Source of the DNA: Kribbella voronezhensis
GTDB lineage: Bacteria > Actinomycetota > Actinomycetes > Propionibacteriales > Kribbellaceae
NCBI RefSeq assembly: GCF_004365175.1
Contig: NZ_SOCE01000001.1
Span: 1,351,154 to 1,415,153 of the forward strand
Direction: 5' to 3'
DNA length: 64,000 nucleotides
Position numbers and translations under genes: made by a program. The notes under the pieces are model-generated. The model saw only the letters and a program-made list of their open reading frames with translations. It was not told where the DNA came from and ran no database searches. Below are positions 17,530 to 27,100 of the stretch, piece by piece. How positions within the stretch are numbered: position 1 is the first letter of the stretch; every line of letters begins with the position of its first letter.

Positions 17530-20130
17530 CTACCATCTGTCAGTCACCCGCCCGGCCCGCTCGCGATCCAGCCAGAGCTCAGCCTTCAACTTCGCGGTCA
17601 ACGGTTCGTACAACCGCTTCGCCAACTCCTCCACCTCGGCCGCACTCACCCCCTTGGCCGGCGCCTGCGGCTGTGCCTGTGCCTGTGCTGCCGGCGCTGT
17701 CTGTACTACGGGCTGCGCGGCGGGCGTCTCTGCTATCGGGGCGTCATCCCGCTGTACTGCGAACTGCTCTGTCGGCTGCTCCTGCGTCGACGCAGCTCCG
17801 CTGAACATCTGCTGCAAGGACACCGACCGCACGGTCTCGGCCCGCTGCACCGCCGGCTCCTCGTGAAAGCTGTCCTCCGCCGACCACGCCAACACCCGCC
17901 CCTCGGGTTGCCCAACAGGCGCTTGTACTTCGGTGGGCTTGGTCGGCTGTGCCGGAGTCGTTCGACCACTACTCGGCGCACGAAGACCGGGATGATCAAA
18001 CACCACCCGCTGCACAGCCGGCGGCACACTGGCCGCATTAGTCGGCTGTTGCACCTCCGGCACAGTCAACGGCTCCGCACTCGACAACGGCACCACACTG
18101 CCCGTCCCTGCGCCCTCCCGAGGCGGCCACAACAACTCAGCCACCGGCGCGACTCGCTGCGCCAGGGCCTGGGCCTCGACCGCCCGCTGAGCTACTGGAC
18201 CAAGCTCAGCCGTCCGATTCGCAATCAGCCCAACCTGACCCTCAGCGCCCGCAACAGCTGCTCGCTGCACCACCATCGGCACAACTCCACCCTGCCGTTC
18301 CCCAGCGACCTGCTGCCCGCTCCACCCCAAGCCCCCTGCACCAACCGCGCCCCCGCCACCCTCCCCTTCGCGCTGCACCACCGCGCTTAGCCCCACGTCC
18401 CGCTGCACCGGCACGCCCGTCCCCGCGACGCGCTGCACCGGCACGCCCGTCCCCGCGACGCGCTGCACCGGCACACTCGTCACCGCCTCGCGCTGCACCG
18501 GCACACCGACCCCGCCGTCACGCTGCACCGGGCTCAGTCCCACCTCGCGTTGCCCCGCCACGCCCGGCCCGACGTTGCGCTGTACGACCGCGCTCACTCC
18601 CGCGTCGCGCTGCACCACCGCACCCATCCCCACGTCGCGCGGCACCACCGAACTCGTCCCCGCGTCGCCCTGCGCCACCGCGCTCATCCCCGCGTCGCGC
18701 TGCACCGGCACACTGGCCCCGGTGCGCTGCACCACCGCGCTCACCCCCACCTCGCGGTGCACCACCGCGCCCATCCCCGCGTCGCGCTGCACCACCGCGC
18801 CCGTCCCCGAGTCGCGCGGCACCACCGAACTCAGTCCCACCTCGCGTTGCATCGGCGCGGTCGGGCCGACCGCGCGCTGCACCGGCACCGGCGCGTGCGG
18901 CTCCGTCTGGCTGCTCACCCGACCGTGCTGCATCGAGGCATCCGGCGTCGCGGTGCGGTGCACCACCGGAGTGGCTGCTGGACGAGACTCGAGTGACCGC
19001 TGCACGACATCCCGCTCGGACTCAACCTGCGGACCACCCAGCGCCGACACGAAAGGCGACTGACCAACCGCTTCCGCCGAACCGATCAACGGCACCTGCT
19101 CTTCGCCCCACCCCGCAACCGGCGTACTGATCTCCCCGGCATACACGTCAGGCGCCGACCCGCTGGCCTCGACCACATGGCCGGAAGATCCGTGATCGCG
19201 AACCTGCGGCGACTCAACCGCGCGAGCGACTACCGGCAACTCCACCGATGCCGACAAACCCGAGGGCACAGCGACCACGGGCTCCGAAGAGCTCGCGGAT
19301 GCATCAACCACCGACGCCGACGAGTTCGGGGGCCCGGCGACCGCCGGTTCCGAGGAGCCTGCGGGTGCGGCAACTACCGGCTCCGACGAGCTCGCGGATC
19401 CAGCTACCACCGGCTCCGACGAGCTCGCGGATCCAGCTACCACCGGCTCCGACGAGCTCGCGGATCGAGCTACCACCGGCTCCGAGGAGCTCGATGATCG
19501 AGCTACCGCCAACGCCGACAAGTTCGTAGGTCCGGCGACGGCCGGGGTGGGGTGAGGTTCGATCGCCGGGAGTTGACCCGCCGTGGTTACAGCCGACGGC
19601 AACGGAAAGGTGCGGACGGAAACCTCCGGCGCTCGCTGGACGCCGACCGACGCGGTGTCCCCCTCAACCGCGCGCTGGACAGCAGCAGGAGCACCGCTGG
19701 TCGCAGTACCGAAGCTTGCTGTGCCAGGCGGCAACGCGAACTCCCGGTGCGAGCCGACCGGCGCGGCCTGGGCGTAGTTGCTGACCTCGCCGGCCGGCGC
19801 GTCCGCCGTCAATGCATGGCCGAGCGGCGCCAGAAACCGCGGATCCTGGTGCGTCGACAACGACTCGCGAAACGCAAGCGGCGACGCGATCGACCCCAGC
19901 TCCGCCGTCGACCGCTGCAACGGCGGCAGCTCCCGCCACCCGCCCCGCGACCCGCGATCAACCACCTCACCGACGACATCGCCGCCCGACGACCGACCGG
20001 GGACATCAGCACCCGACGCCCCACCGGCGGCATCGGCACCCGGTTCGGCACCACCGCGGCCGGCCTTCACCACACCGTTGCCATCAGCAACAGATGATGC
20101 GGAAGCAGCGTGACGGAAGGGCCAGCGCAT
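17530..20130 (-). CDS. 866-aa low-complexity repeat protein inside eCIS operon
   Basis: I do not recognise a known family. The start ATG follows GGAAGGTGA and lies 4 nt after the DUF6760 stop. Most of the protein looks disordered. Residues about 205-285 carry an 11-residue Ser/Glu/Pro/Val repeat (SASSSEPVVAG). Residues about 410-590 carry a decapeptide repeat around hVQRDxGxxx, with many VQR units and some decayed copies. The last 60 residues look folded (AAEVEELAKRLYEPLTAKLK, shown at 20 residues) and resemble a small helical anchor. Its operon position argues for a structural or cargo-linked role. Confidence 0.8.
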   Translation of the reverse strand: MRWPFRHAASASSVADGNGVVKAGRGGAEPGADAAGGASGADVPGRSSGGDVVGEVVDRGSRGGWRELPPLQRSTAELGSIASPLAFRESLSTHQDPRFLAPLGHALTADAPAGEVSNYAQAAPVGSHREFALPPGTASFGTATSGAPAAVQRAVEGDTASVGVQRAPEVSVRTFPLPSAVTTAGQLPAIEPHPTPAVAGPTNLSALAVARSSSSSEPVVARSASSSEPVVAGSASSSEPVVAGSASSSEPVVAAPAGSSEPAVAGPPNSSASVVDASASSSEPVVAVPSGLSASVELPVVARAVESPQVRDHGSSGHVVEASGSAPDVYAGEISTPVAGWGEEQVPLIGSAEAVGQSPFVSALGGPQVESERDVVQRSLESRPAATPVVHRTATPDASMQHGRVSSQTEPHAPVPVQRAVGPTAPMQREVGLSSVVPRDSGTGAVVQRDAGMGAVVHREVGVSAVVQRTGASVPVQRDAGMSAVAQGDAGTSSVVPRDVGMGAVVQRDAGVSAVVQRNVGPGVAGQREVGLSPVQRDGGVGVPVQREAVTSVPVQRVAGTGVPVQRVAGTGVPVQRDVGLSAVVQREGEGGGGAVGAGGLGWSGQQVAGERQGGVVPMVVQRAAVAGAEGQVGLIANRTAELGPVAQRAVEAQALAQRVAPVAELLWPPREGAGTGSVVPLSSAEPLTVPEVQQPTNAASVPPAVQRVVFDHPGLRAPSSGRTTPAQPTKPTEVQAPVGQPEGRVLAWSAEDSFHEEPAVQRAETVRSVSLQQMFSGAASTQEQPTEQFAVQRDDAPIAETPAAQPVVQTAPAAQAQAQPQAPAKGVSAAEVEELAKRLYEPLTAKLKAELWLDRERAGRVTDRW
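18370..18890 (-). repeat. 30-bp (decapeptide) coding repeat array
   Basis: About sixteen tandem units of roughly 30 bp encode the hVQRDxGxxx decapeptide in the 866-aa gene. Neighbouring copies at about 18410-18470 are almost identical; others have diverged. These are in-frame protein repeats without spacers. Confidence 0.85.
19375..19500 (-). repeat. 33-bp (undecapeptide) coding repeat array
   Basis: Three to four near-identical 33-bp units encode SASSSEPVVAG-type repeats in the 866-aa gene. More degenerate copies continue down to about 19270. Confidence 0.85.
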
Positions 20131-20134
20131 CGGT

Positions 20135-20293
20135 TCACCTTCCGGAGTTGGCGCGGGTGTTCAGTGCGGCGATCTCGTCGACGAAGCGGCGGCGTTCGGG
20201 GTGTTCCAGGTCGAGGATCTCCTCGCGGGACCAGTGGAAGTGGTAGGCGACGTACGCGACCTCGGTGTAGAGCTGTTCGGGCGCGTACGTCAC
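20135..20293 (-). CDS. DUF6760 family small eCIS protein
   Basis: 52 aa from the GTG at 20293, whose GTGA overlaps the stop of the preceding gene and which follows GGGGGAATC. The sequence (LYTEVAYVAYHFHWSREEIL, shown at 20 residues, then DLEHPERRRFVDEIA) is characteristic of the DUF6760 proteins that follow tail-assembly-like genes in contractile tail clusters. The pair is reminiscent of the tail assembly chaperone pairs of phages. That role is inference. Confidence 0.85.
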   Translation of the reverse strand: MTYAPEQLYTEVAYVAYHFHWSREEILDLEHPERRRFVDEIAALNTRANSGR

Positions 20294-20784
20294 GATTCCC
20301 CCAGGCGACCACCGGCCAGGTCGACGGCGAACGCATGCCCGCACTCCGGGCAGTTCACCCCGGCGCGGGTGTGCCCTTCCTGGTTCACCCGGCGATACAG
20401 GTCCTGCAGGAACGCCAGATCCGCGGCGAACAGGTCCTCGATCACGCCGGCATGAATGTCGGTGTGACTACCGAGCCGGGTCACGACGCGACCGAGCAGG
20501 ACCACCGTCAGGTACGCCGGGTTCTCGCGCACCCGATCGTCTCGCAGCGGCACCAGTTCGTCGCGAGCCGTTGCCAGCCGCATCACCCCGTCGCGATGCA
20601 CCACGCCCGCCGAGTCGACGTACCCGCGCGGCAGCACGAACGGGAACTCGGTCCGCAACTCCGGACCCGCGACACCGCTCGACGCCGGCGCGCCGGCCCC
20701 CGCAGTACCGGTGCCATCGGCAACCATCCCGGCGGCGGGCGCGCTGAACTGGTCGAGGGTGGCGGACGTGGTGCGGCGCATCAC
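20290..20784 (-). CDS. Tail assembly-like protein of eCIS
   Basis: 164 aa. GTG at 20784 and ATG at 20781 are both possible starts, and each overlaps the tube gene stop. The core (TEFPFVLPRGYVDSAGVVHR, shown at 20 residues, then LRDDRVRENPAYLTVVLLGR) matches the phage tail assembly protein type found after tube genes. Near the C-terminus CPECGHAF forms half of a zinc-ribbon-like CxxC. It is coupled to the DUF6760 gene. A chaperone role for tube or tape-measure assembly is inferred from position. Confidence 0.78.
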   Translation of the reverse strand: MMRRTTSATLDQFSAPAAGMVADGTGTAGAGAPASSGVAGPELRTEFPFVLPRGYVDSAGVVHRDGVMRLATARDELVPLRDDRVRENPAYLTVVLLGRVVTRLGSHTDIHAGVIEDLFAADLAFLQDLYRRVNQEGHTRAGVNCPECGHAFAVDLAGGRLGES

Positions 20785-21224
20785 TCCACCTCGAGCCGCT
20801 CGCAGGTGACGACCAGTTTCTCGGTCATCACCGAGGTGTCACCGGCCTTCATCGTGCCGATCTCGAGACTCTTCGGCCACGCGTTGGTGAGCTTGTACCG
20901 CTTCAGTGGCGCGCCTTCGTAGTCGTACACGATGATCGCGCCGCCCTTGCGGACCGCGCCCATCTTGCCGAACTGCGAGTCCTTGATCCACTTGTCGAAA
21001 CTCGTGTCCGACGACAGGCCGCGGGTCAGGGTGATCTCCGGCGCCTTCCAGCGGCCGGGCAGCTTCTTGATCACATACTTGCCGTCGGCACCGTTCTCCT
21101 TGAGCTCGATCACGTCCTGTTCCATCTTCAGGCCGCTGATCTCGGTGATGCTCTTGATCTGGATGCCGTCGAACTCCAGTCCGAAGGAGTGACCGACACC
21201 GGAGTCCATGTCCGGAAGAGCCAT
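20781..21224 (-). CDS. eCIS main inner tube protein (Afp1-like)
   Basis: 147 aa, gp19-like tube family. FGLEFDGIQIKSITEISGL, IKKLPGRWKAPEITLTRGL and a closing EKLVVTCERLEVE are typical. It directly follows the sheath gene with a 41-bp gap, the usual sheath-tube order. It stacks as hexamers to make the rigid tube through which cargo passes. Length is normal. Confidence 0.93.
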   Translation of the reverse strand: MALPDMDSGVGHSFGLEFDGIQIKSITEISGLKMEQDVIELKENGADGKYVIKKLPGRWKAPEITLTRGLSSDTSFDKWIKDSQFGKMGAVRKGGAIIVYDYEGAPLKRYKLTNAWPKSLEIGTMKAGDTSVMTEKLVVTCERLEVE

Positions 21225-21265
21225 GATGTCTTACCTTTCCCGCTCGACTCGTTGGATGGTGGTGG

Positions 21266-22819
21266 TCACTCGCTGACCAGGCTGGTGCCGCCGGAGAACT
21301 GGGACAGCCGGAAGATGACGAACTCGGCCGGCTTCACCGGCGCGACCCCGATCTCGCAGACCACCTGGCCGGCGTCGATCCCCTCGGCCGGGTTCGTCTC
21401 CGCGTCGCACTTGACGAAGAACGCGTCGTCCGGCGTCTGACCGAACAAGGCGCCGTTGCGCCACTCGTTCACCAGGAAGGCGGAGATCGTACGGCGTACG
21501 CGGGCCCACAGCGCCTCGTCGTTCGGTTCGAACACGACCCAGTTGGTGCCGCTGAGGATCGACTCCTCGAGGTAGTTGAACAGCCGTCGGACGTTCAGGT
21601 AGCGCCAGGCCGGGTCGGACGACAGCGTCCGGGCTCCCCAGACGCGGTTGCCGCGGCCGGGGAAGGTTCGCAGTACGTTGATGCCGACCGGGTTGAGCAG
21701 GTCGTGCTCGGCCTTGGTGATCTGTACTTCGAGGCTCACGGCGCCCCGGATGATCTCGTTCGCGGGCGCCTTGTGGACGCCGCGGGTGTCGTCGTTGCGA
21801 CCCCAGATCCCGGCCATGTGCCCACAGGGCGGCATGAAACCGAGCTGCCCGGTGGCGGGATCGGCCGTCTTGACCCACGGGTAGTAGAGCGCGCCGAAGG
21901 CCGAGTCGTAGCCGGCCTTGTCGACCAGCCACTCCTTCACCTGCTGGGCGTTGAGCCCGGGCGGCGAGTCGAGGATCGCGATCCGGTCGCCCATCAACTC
22001 GCAGTGGGCCAGCATCGCCAGCTGGACCGCCTGGACGGTCTCGAGGTCGATCGAGCCCTGCTGGTACGCGCTCATCAGGTCCGGCACGCAGAGCATGGTG
22101 ATCTCGTCGACGGCTTCCAGCCCACCGAAACCGGTCCGGTCGGACACGTCACCGACATAGTCCTCGGCGGTCAACCGCGGCGACGGTACTGCGGGCGCAG
22201 GCGGCGGCGCGTTGAGCGCGACCTCGCCGTGCGCCGGCTTCTCCAGCGCGGCGCCGGTGATTTCCTCGATCTTGATCAGCTTCGAGTTCGCGTTCACCAC
22301 GGTGGCGACGTTGGTCTTGCCGCGCGACACGGTCAGCCGGTCGAACTCCTCGACCTGGGTGCCGTTCTGCTTGACCACGATCTTGAACATGTCCTCGGAC
22401 GGGTTCTCCCCGCCGGCGTCGGCGATCTCGACACTCACCTCGCCCGGCGCCTGGGCCGCGTCGAGCGCGACCACCCGGAACCGTCCCAGCATCGCCTGCG
22501 GCCCGGCCGGCAGCTCCTTGCGCCCTCGCGCACCCTTGCCGTCGGCGGCATCCGCTCCACCGCCGATCCGTACGACGTAACAGTTCCCGCCGCCGTTCAG
22601 GAAATACCCGTAGACGGCCTGCGCCAGATACGAGCCGGCCACGAAGCCGCCGAACGTATCCGTGAACGCGGTCCAGTTGCTGACCAGCGTCGCTTGGTTG
22701 AAGGGTCCGTCCTCGGCGAGCCCGACAAACGCGGCCACCGCCGTACCGACACCCTCGAGCGGGCGGGCGCCCGATTCGACTTCCTCCACATACACACCTG
22801 GTGACAGGTACGTCGGCAT
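21266..22819 (-). CDS. eCIS contractile sheath protein
   Basis: 517 aa, phage tail sheath family. The N-terminus PTYLSPGVYVEEVESGARPL (20 residues) is diagnostic, as are AFVGLAEDGP and the conserved C-terminal wall (GARTLSSDPAWRYLNVRRL in part, then EFVIFRLSQF). One sheath gene is present where Afp has three. The start ATG follows GGAGGGG. A gap of about 518 bp separates it from the DUF4157 gene, so a separate promoter is likely. Confidence 0.95.
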   Translation of the reverse strand: MPTYLSPGVYVEEVESGARPLEGVGTAVAAFVGLAEDGPFNQATLVSNWTAFTDTFGGFVAGSYLAQAVYGYFLNGGGNCYVVRIGGGADAADGKGARGRKELPAGPQAMLGRFRVVALDAAQAPGEVSVEIADAGGENPSEDMFKIVVKQNGTQVEEFDRLTVSRGKTNVATVVNANSKLIKIEEITGAALEKPAHGEVALNAPPPAPAVPSPRLTAEDYVGDVSDRTGFGGLEAVDEITMLCVPDLMSAYQQGSIDLETVQAVQLAMLAHCELMGDRIAILDSPPGLNAQQVKEWLVDKAGYDSAFGALYYPWVKTADPATGQLGFMPPCGHMAGIWGRNDDTRGVHKAPANEIIRGAVSLEVQITKAEHDLLNPVGINVLRTFPGRGNRVWGARTLSSDPAWRYLNVRRLFNYLEESILSGTNWVVFEPNDEALWARVRRTISAFLVNEWRNGALFGQTPDDAFFVKCDAETNPAEGIDAGQVVCEIGVAPVKPAEFVIFRLSQFSGGTSLVSE

Positions 22820-23337
22820 GCTGCCCCTCCTCGATCAGGATTTGCTCCAGCCTGACCCCCACCCCACCTCCCCCACCCGCCCAACCGGCCGCAGACAAGG
22901 GCACTCTCAACTGCCCAAAGGGGAACCCAACTGCCCGTTCGTACTACGCCCCGCGCGAGCTCCTTCGCCGCCCGCTCCCACCCACCCGCGGTCGCTGCTC
23001 CTCCGTCGCAGCTCAAACGAACACGTCGCGCCACACCTCAACTCCAAAGACCACCGGGTCGCCGGCCGGCGACCGCCCCGTCGCGCCACCCGGTTCGCTG
23101 CTCCTGGGCAGTCCAGCGAGATCGCAACGACCGGACCGGACGATCCATCACCCGCCACCCACCTACGATGGCTCGAACTCAACAGTCCAAGTCGTTAGGC
23201 CGCACCAAAGGACCAACCGCCGCCAACAGGGCGACAGCCCGCTCTCCAGGCCGGCCTTTCCACAGCCCCGAATCGTGTACTGCCGCCGCGTCGTGCCGTT
23301 GTAAGTCGCGCTCGCTCCACCGTCTACCAGCGGCGTG
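22820..23337. other. 518-bp intergenic region upstream of sheath gene
   Basis: No gene is supported here; the open frames have the composition of shadows. On the minus strand it must hold the promoter of the sheath-tube-baseplate run, unless transcripts read through from the DUF4157 gene. A weak TTGGAC element (near 23190, minus strand) lacks a convincing -10 partner. No strong terminator hairpin was seen. Confidence 0.4.
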
Positions 23338-24096
23338 CTACTCCTCTTCTTCCTTGCCCTCTTCCTCATCGCGCTGGACGAATGCGCCCTGGACCTCTTC
23401 TTCCTTCTCCTCCTCAGCCGGCGCTTCGGCGCGCTGGACGTCCTCTTCGTGCTCCTCGTGCCGCTGCACGTCGGTCTCGTCCTCGGCGTGCCGTTGGACT
23501 CCAGGCGCACTGACAGCCATCGGTGCCGGCCCCGCCATCACCCGCTCGGCGTTGGCCGAAGCCTCGCGCTCGAACCGGTCCGACGGGTCACTCACCTTGA
23601 TCCCGCCCGGCGCGGACGACCCGTCCACCGGCCCGCTCCGCTGCTGCACCACATGCGTCAACTCATGCGCCAGCATCGTCTTCCCGTCAGCCGACCCCGG
23701 GTCGTACTTGTCCCGCTGGAACACCACATTGCTCCCCACGGTGTACGCATGCGCATTCACCGCCTTCGCCGAATCGTGCGCCGCCGAGTCGTCATGCACC
23801 CGCACATCCGAGAAGTCGTGTCCCAACCGCCCTTCCATCTCCCCGCGCACCTCAGGCTCCAACGGCCGTCCCCCAGACGAAACAACGTCATGCACCGGCG
23901 ACCGTTCCTCCTCCACCATCGCCGTCACCCCGCTGTTCCCCACCGCCCGCTGCAAGCCCAACATCCCGCGTCCGCCGAGCACATCGGTGCGCCCTTCAGC
24001 AGCAGCCTTCCCCACATGCTCGGACACCTGCTCCTCAACCCGCCCAGCCTTCGGCCGCAACGCAGCTTCCTCGGCATCGAACCCGTGCTCACGCAT
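23338..24096 (-). CDS. DUF4157 (eCIS core) protein with HELTH motif
   Basis: 252 aa from the ATG at 24096, behind GGAGAG; the longer frame runs into the preceding gene. Residues 30-60 hold a GRGMLGLQRAVGNSGV motif. The DUF4157 domain follows (RLGHDFSDVRVHDDSAAHDS, shown at 20 residues), with HELTHVVQQ near residues 143-151, a zincin-like HExxH. The C-terminal tail is strongly acidic with VQRH/VQRD spacers. DUF4157 proteins are hallmark eCIS-linked proteins, thought to be effector-related peptidases or loading factors. There is a 28-bp gap after the 1335-aa gene. Confidence 0.9.
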   Translation of the reverse strand: MREHGFDAEEAALRPKAGRVEEQVSEHVGKAAAEGRTDVLGGRGMLGLQRAVGNSGVTAMVEEERSPVHDVVSSGGRPLEPEVRGEMEGRLGHDFSDVRVHDDSAAHDSAKAVNAHAYTVGSNVVFQRDKYDPGSADGKTMLAHELTHVVQQRSGPVDGSSAPGGIKVSDPSDRFEREASANAERVMAGPAPMAVSAPGVQRHAEDETDVQRHEEHEEDVQRAEAPAEEEKEEEVQGAFVQRDEEEGKEEEE

Positions 24097-24124
24097 GACG
24101 CTCTCCTCTGGCACTGAATGACTT

Positions 24125-27100
24125 CTATCTGCGGCTCGCCGCGCGGCGAGCTGTGATCTGAGCATGGACGTCTGTGTCGATGATCTCCAGATCGAGATCG
24201 ACCGGCTCCTCATGTCCGCCGGTGGATCGCACCGTGTCGCCGAGTTCCAGCTCGATCTGCTGCTCGGCATAGAGCCGGGCGATCTGCCGCGCTTCGCCGG
24301 CATTACGGGCGCGTTCGACGATCTGCCGTTCGACCGAACCGGCCGCACCGCCATCGCGGATCGCGTTGGCTATCCGCGCGAACCTCCGCGAGATGGAGGT
24401 CCGCGGATAGAGGTCGCGGTTCTGGCCGACTTCGTCGAGATGCTCGACATCGAGCGAGAACACGTCCCGGCCGCCGTACAGCGCCTGGATCGCTGACGCT
24501 GCTTCCCGGAGCCGCCGGTACAACGTCACTTCCTCCCTCGTTGCGACGGCCGCGTCGACCAGCCGATGGAAGCGCTCGCCCGCGGTCCGCTTCTGATCAG
24601 AGGTGACACCCGGCGCCGCGGCAATCCACCGATCACCGGAAGATCTGATCCGCCGGGCCGAGATTTCACTGAGCCGGATGGGCACCGCCCGGTTCTGGCC
24701 GACCGCTTCGCCACGTCGCGGTTGCCGCCAGTTCTGGAAACCCGCCATGGCGTCGCGACTTGTCTGTTCGGAGACTTCCTCCCAGAGGGTGGCGGCGTGC
24801 TGGGAATCCGCGGCCTCCTCCAGCGGCACCGTGGGTGTATCGGCGTCCTCACGCTGGACGTGAACGTGGAACGTACCGGGGGTGGTTCCTGGCACCACGT
24901 CTGCGGATCGCAGCCCGTGTCGCTGACGCAGGGCGGCGAGACCGCTGCGCACCGAGGACACGGTCGCCTTCGGCGCCTTCAACAGGTTCGTGGCGTCCTT
25001 CACCGCCGTCTTGATGTCACCCCCTGTGAGCCGCTCCTTGGCGGCGCTGACCTTTCCCTTGGCCCATTCCTTGCCGGATTCGACCTTGCCTTTGACGTAG
25101 GCCTTGCCGGCGGCGATCTTGGCCTTGGCCTTCTTGCCCAGGCCCTTGAGGCCTCGGATGACCGGGCCGGCCAGTTTCAGGCCGGTTTTGATGACGAAGT
25201 CGAGGGCCTTGTTGACCGGTTTCTGGAGTTTTTCTACGATCTCGCGGATCTTCTGGCCGATGCCGCCCAGGCCGATGACGCTGGCGAGGAAGCCGATGAT
25301 GATGGGGACCATCTGGCCGAGGACGTCGTTGATCTTGTTGACGACGCCGGAGACGTTGCCCTTGACGATGTCGGCCACCGAGTCGATCACGGTGTTGACG
25401 AACTTCAGGATCCGGCTGCCGTTGTTGACGAAGAACATCACCACGTCGTAGATCAGCTTGCAGGCCTTGATGAAGGCGGCCGCCGGGTTCAGCAGCCCGA
25501 TCAGCCAGGTGATACCGGCGGTGATGATCTTGGTGATGACGAAGTCCTTCACCTGCTCCAGGATCATCTCCTTGATGTCCCCGAGCTTCTCGATCAGCAT
25601 CTGCCACAGCCCCGCGATCCCTTCGCTGCGAAGCTTCTGGAAGATCTCGACGCCCTTCTCCATCGCCGTCATCGCCGGCTCACCGACCTGCTTGACCAAC
25701 CGGTTGCGAATGTTCGCCCAGGTCAGCCCGAACAGCGACAGCAGCAACTGCAGGATGCCGCGCACGTCGAACTTGTCCGGCAGCGTCACCCCACCCTCGG
25801 CCAGCGCGCCGAACAGCCAGCTCATCAGCCCCTTGCGCAGGTGGTCGAGGATATTGTCCTTGAACTTGAGGATGCCGCCCTTGACCCCGTCGATCAGGTT
25901 GGACAGGAAGCCGACCGGGTTCTTGACGATGTCGCCGACCACGCCGGCCACCCGGGCCAGCACGTTCTTCAGCATCCCGACGAGCTCGCGGATCGTGTTG
26001 ATGACGGCCTTGATCGCGCCGATCGCCTTGTCCACCAGGCCCTTGTTCTCAGCCTGCAGTTCCTCGATCCGCTCGTCCAGTCCCTTGCGGGCCTCGCTGT
26101 ACTTCGTCGCCAGCGAGTCGACCAGCGCGTCCTGCTTGGAGTCGACCTCGCCCTCCAGGTCCGCGAACTTCTCGCCGATCTCCTTCGACGCCTCGGACCC
26201 GACCTTCTGCAGGTCGGCGGGCAGGCTCTTGACGTACGCCGCGATCTCGCTCCGGCCGGCCGCGATCCGGGCCTTCGCCTTGGTCAGTCCGGCCCCGACG
26301 ATGTCGGCCACCCGCGAGATCACGCCGTTCATCTGCTGCAGATACAGTTCCCGGCCGGCCACGTAGAACTCGTTGACCTTGTCCGGCATCCCGACCAGCT
26401 TGTCCTTGGCCCAGCGCAGTCCGCCGAGCCAGCCGCCGTACCGGTCTTCCTTGTACGCCGACATCTTGGCCGCCACGTAGTTCTCGAAGGCGGTCCGGGC
26501 CTGCTTCTCACCCTTCTCGAACTCGGCGTCCACCAGCGGATCGATGCTGTCCAGGGTCGCCTTCACGTCCGTCTCGGCGGCAGTGAAGATGCTCTGGATC
26601 TTGGTGGTGACCTCGGCGCGCTTCGCCTCGTCCTTGGATTTCGTCTTGCCCTTGTCGGCGACGATCTTGGCGAGCGCGGCCGCCTTCGATCCCTGCATCC
26701 CGGCCACGCCGGTCTTGGTCTCGGCCGCCGCTTCGGTCTTGTGCTGCTGGATGACCTGCTGCTCCTCGGCACGGAACGCGGCGGGTGCCGTATCGGCATG
26801 CGCCGCCGCGGTCTGCTTGTCGGCGAGCGCGCCCTGGAACTGCGGCTCGTTCGACTGCGCCAACTGCTGGTCGGTGACCTCGCCCTCGGCCATCTCCTGG
26901 TTGGCCTGGTACTTACCGGCAGCCAGGTTGGTCTGTTCGGGCGGCGCCACCTTCGGCGCGGCCCCGGCGGCCGGGATCGCGGCCGCCGAGCCTGGATCCT
27001 CGGTCTCCATCGGTGTGACCGGTTTGGCCACGCCCTTGGACATGTCCGGCGGTGCGGCGGTGGCGGTCTCGATGTCCTTGGCCTGCCCCTCCTTGCCCTG

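Noticed and set aside
18370..18890. CRISPR-like regular repeats
   Set aside because: The units are in-frame, contiguous and encode a decapeptide; there are no unique spacers and no cas genes.
22801..23304. 167-codon plus-strand frame upstream of the sheath gene
   Set aside because: Pro/Arg/Ser-rich shadow composition and partial overlap with the sheath start; no motif.
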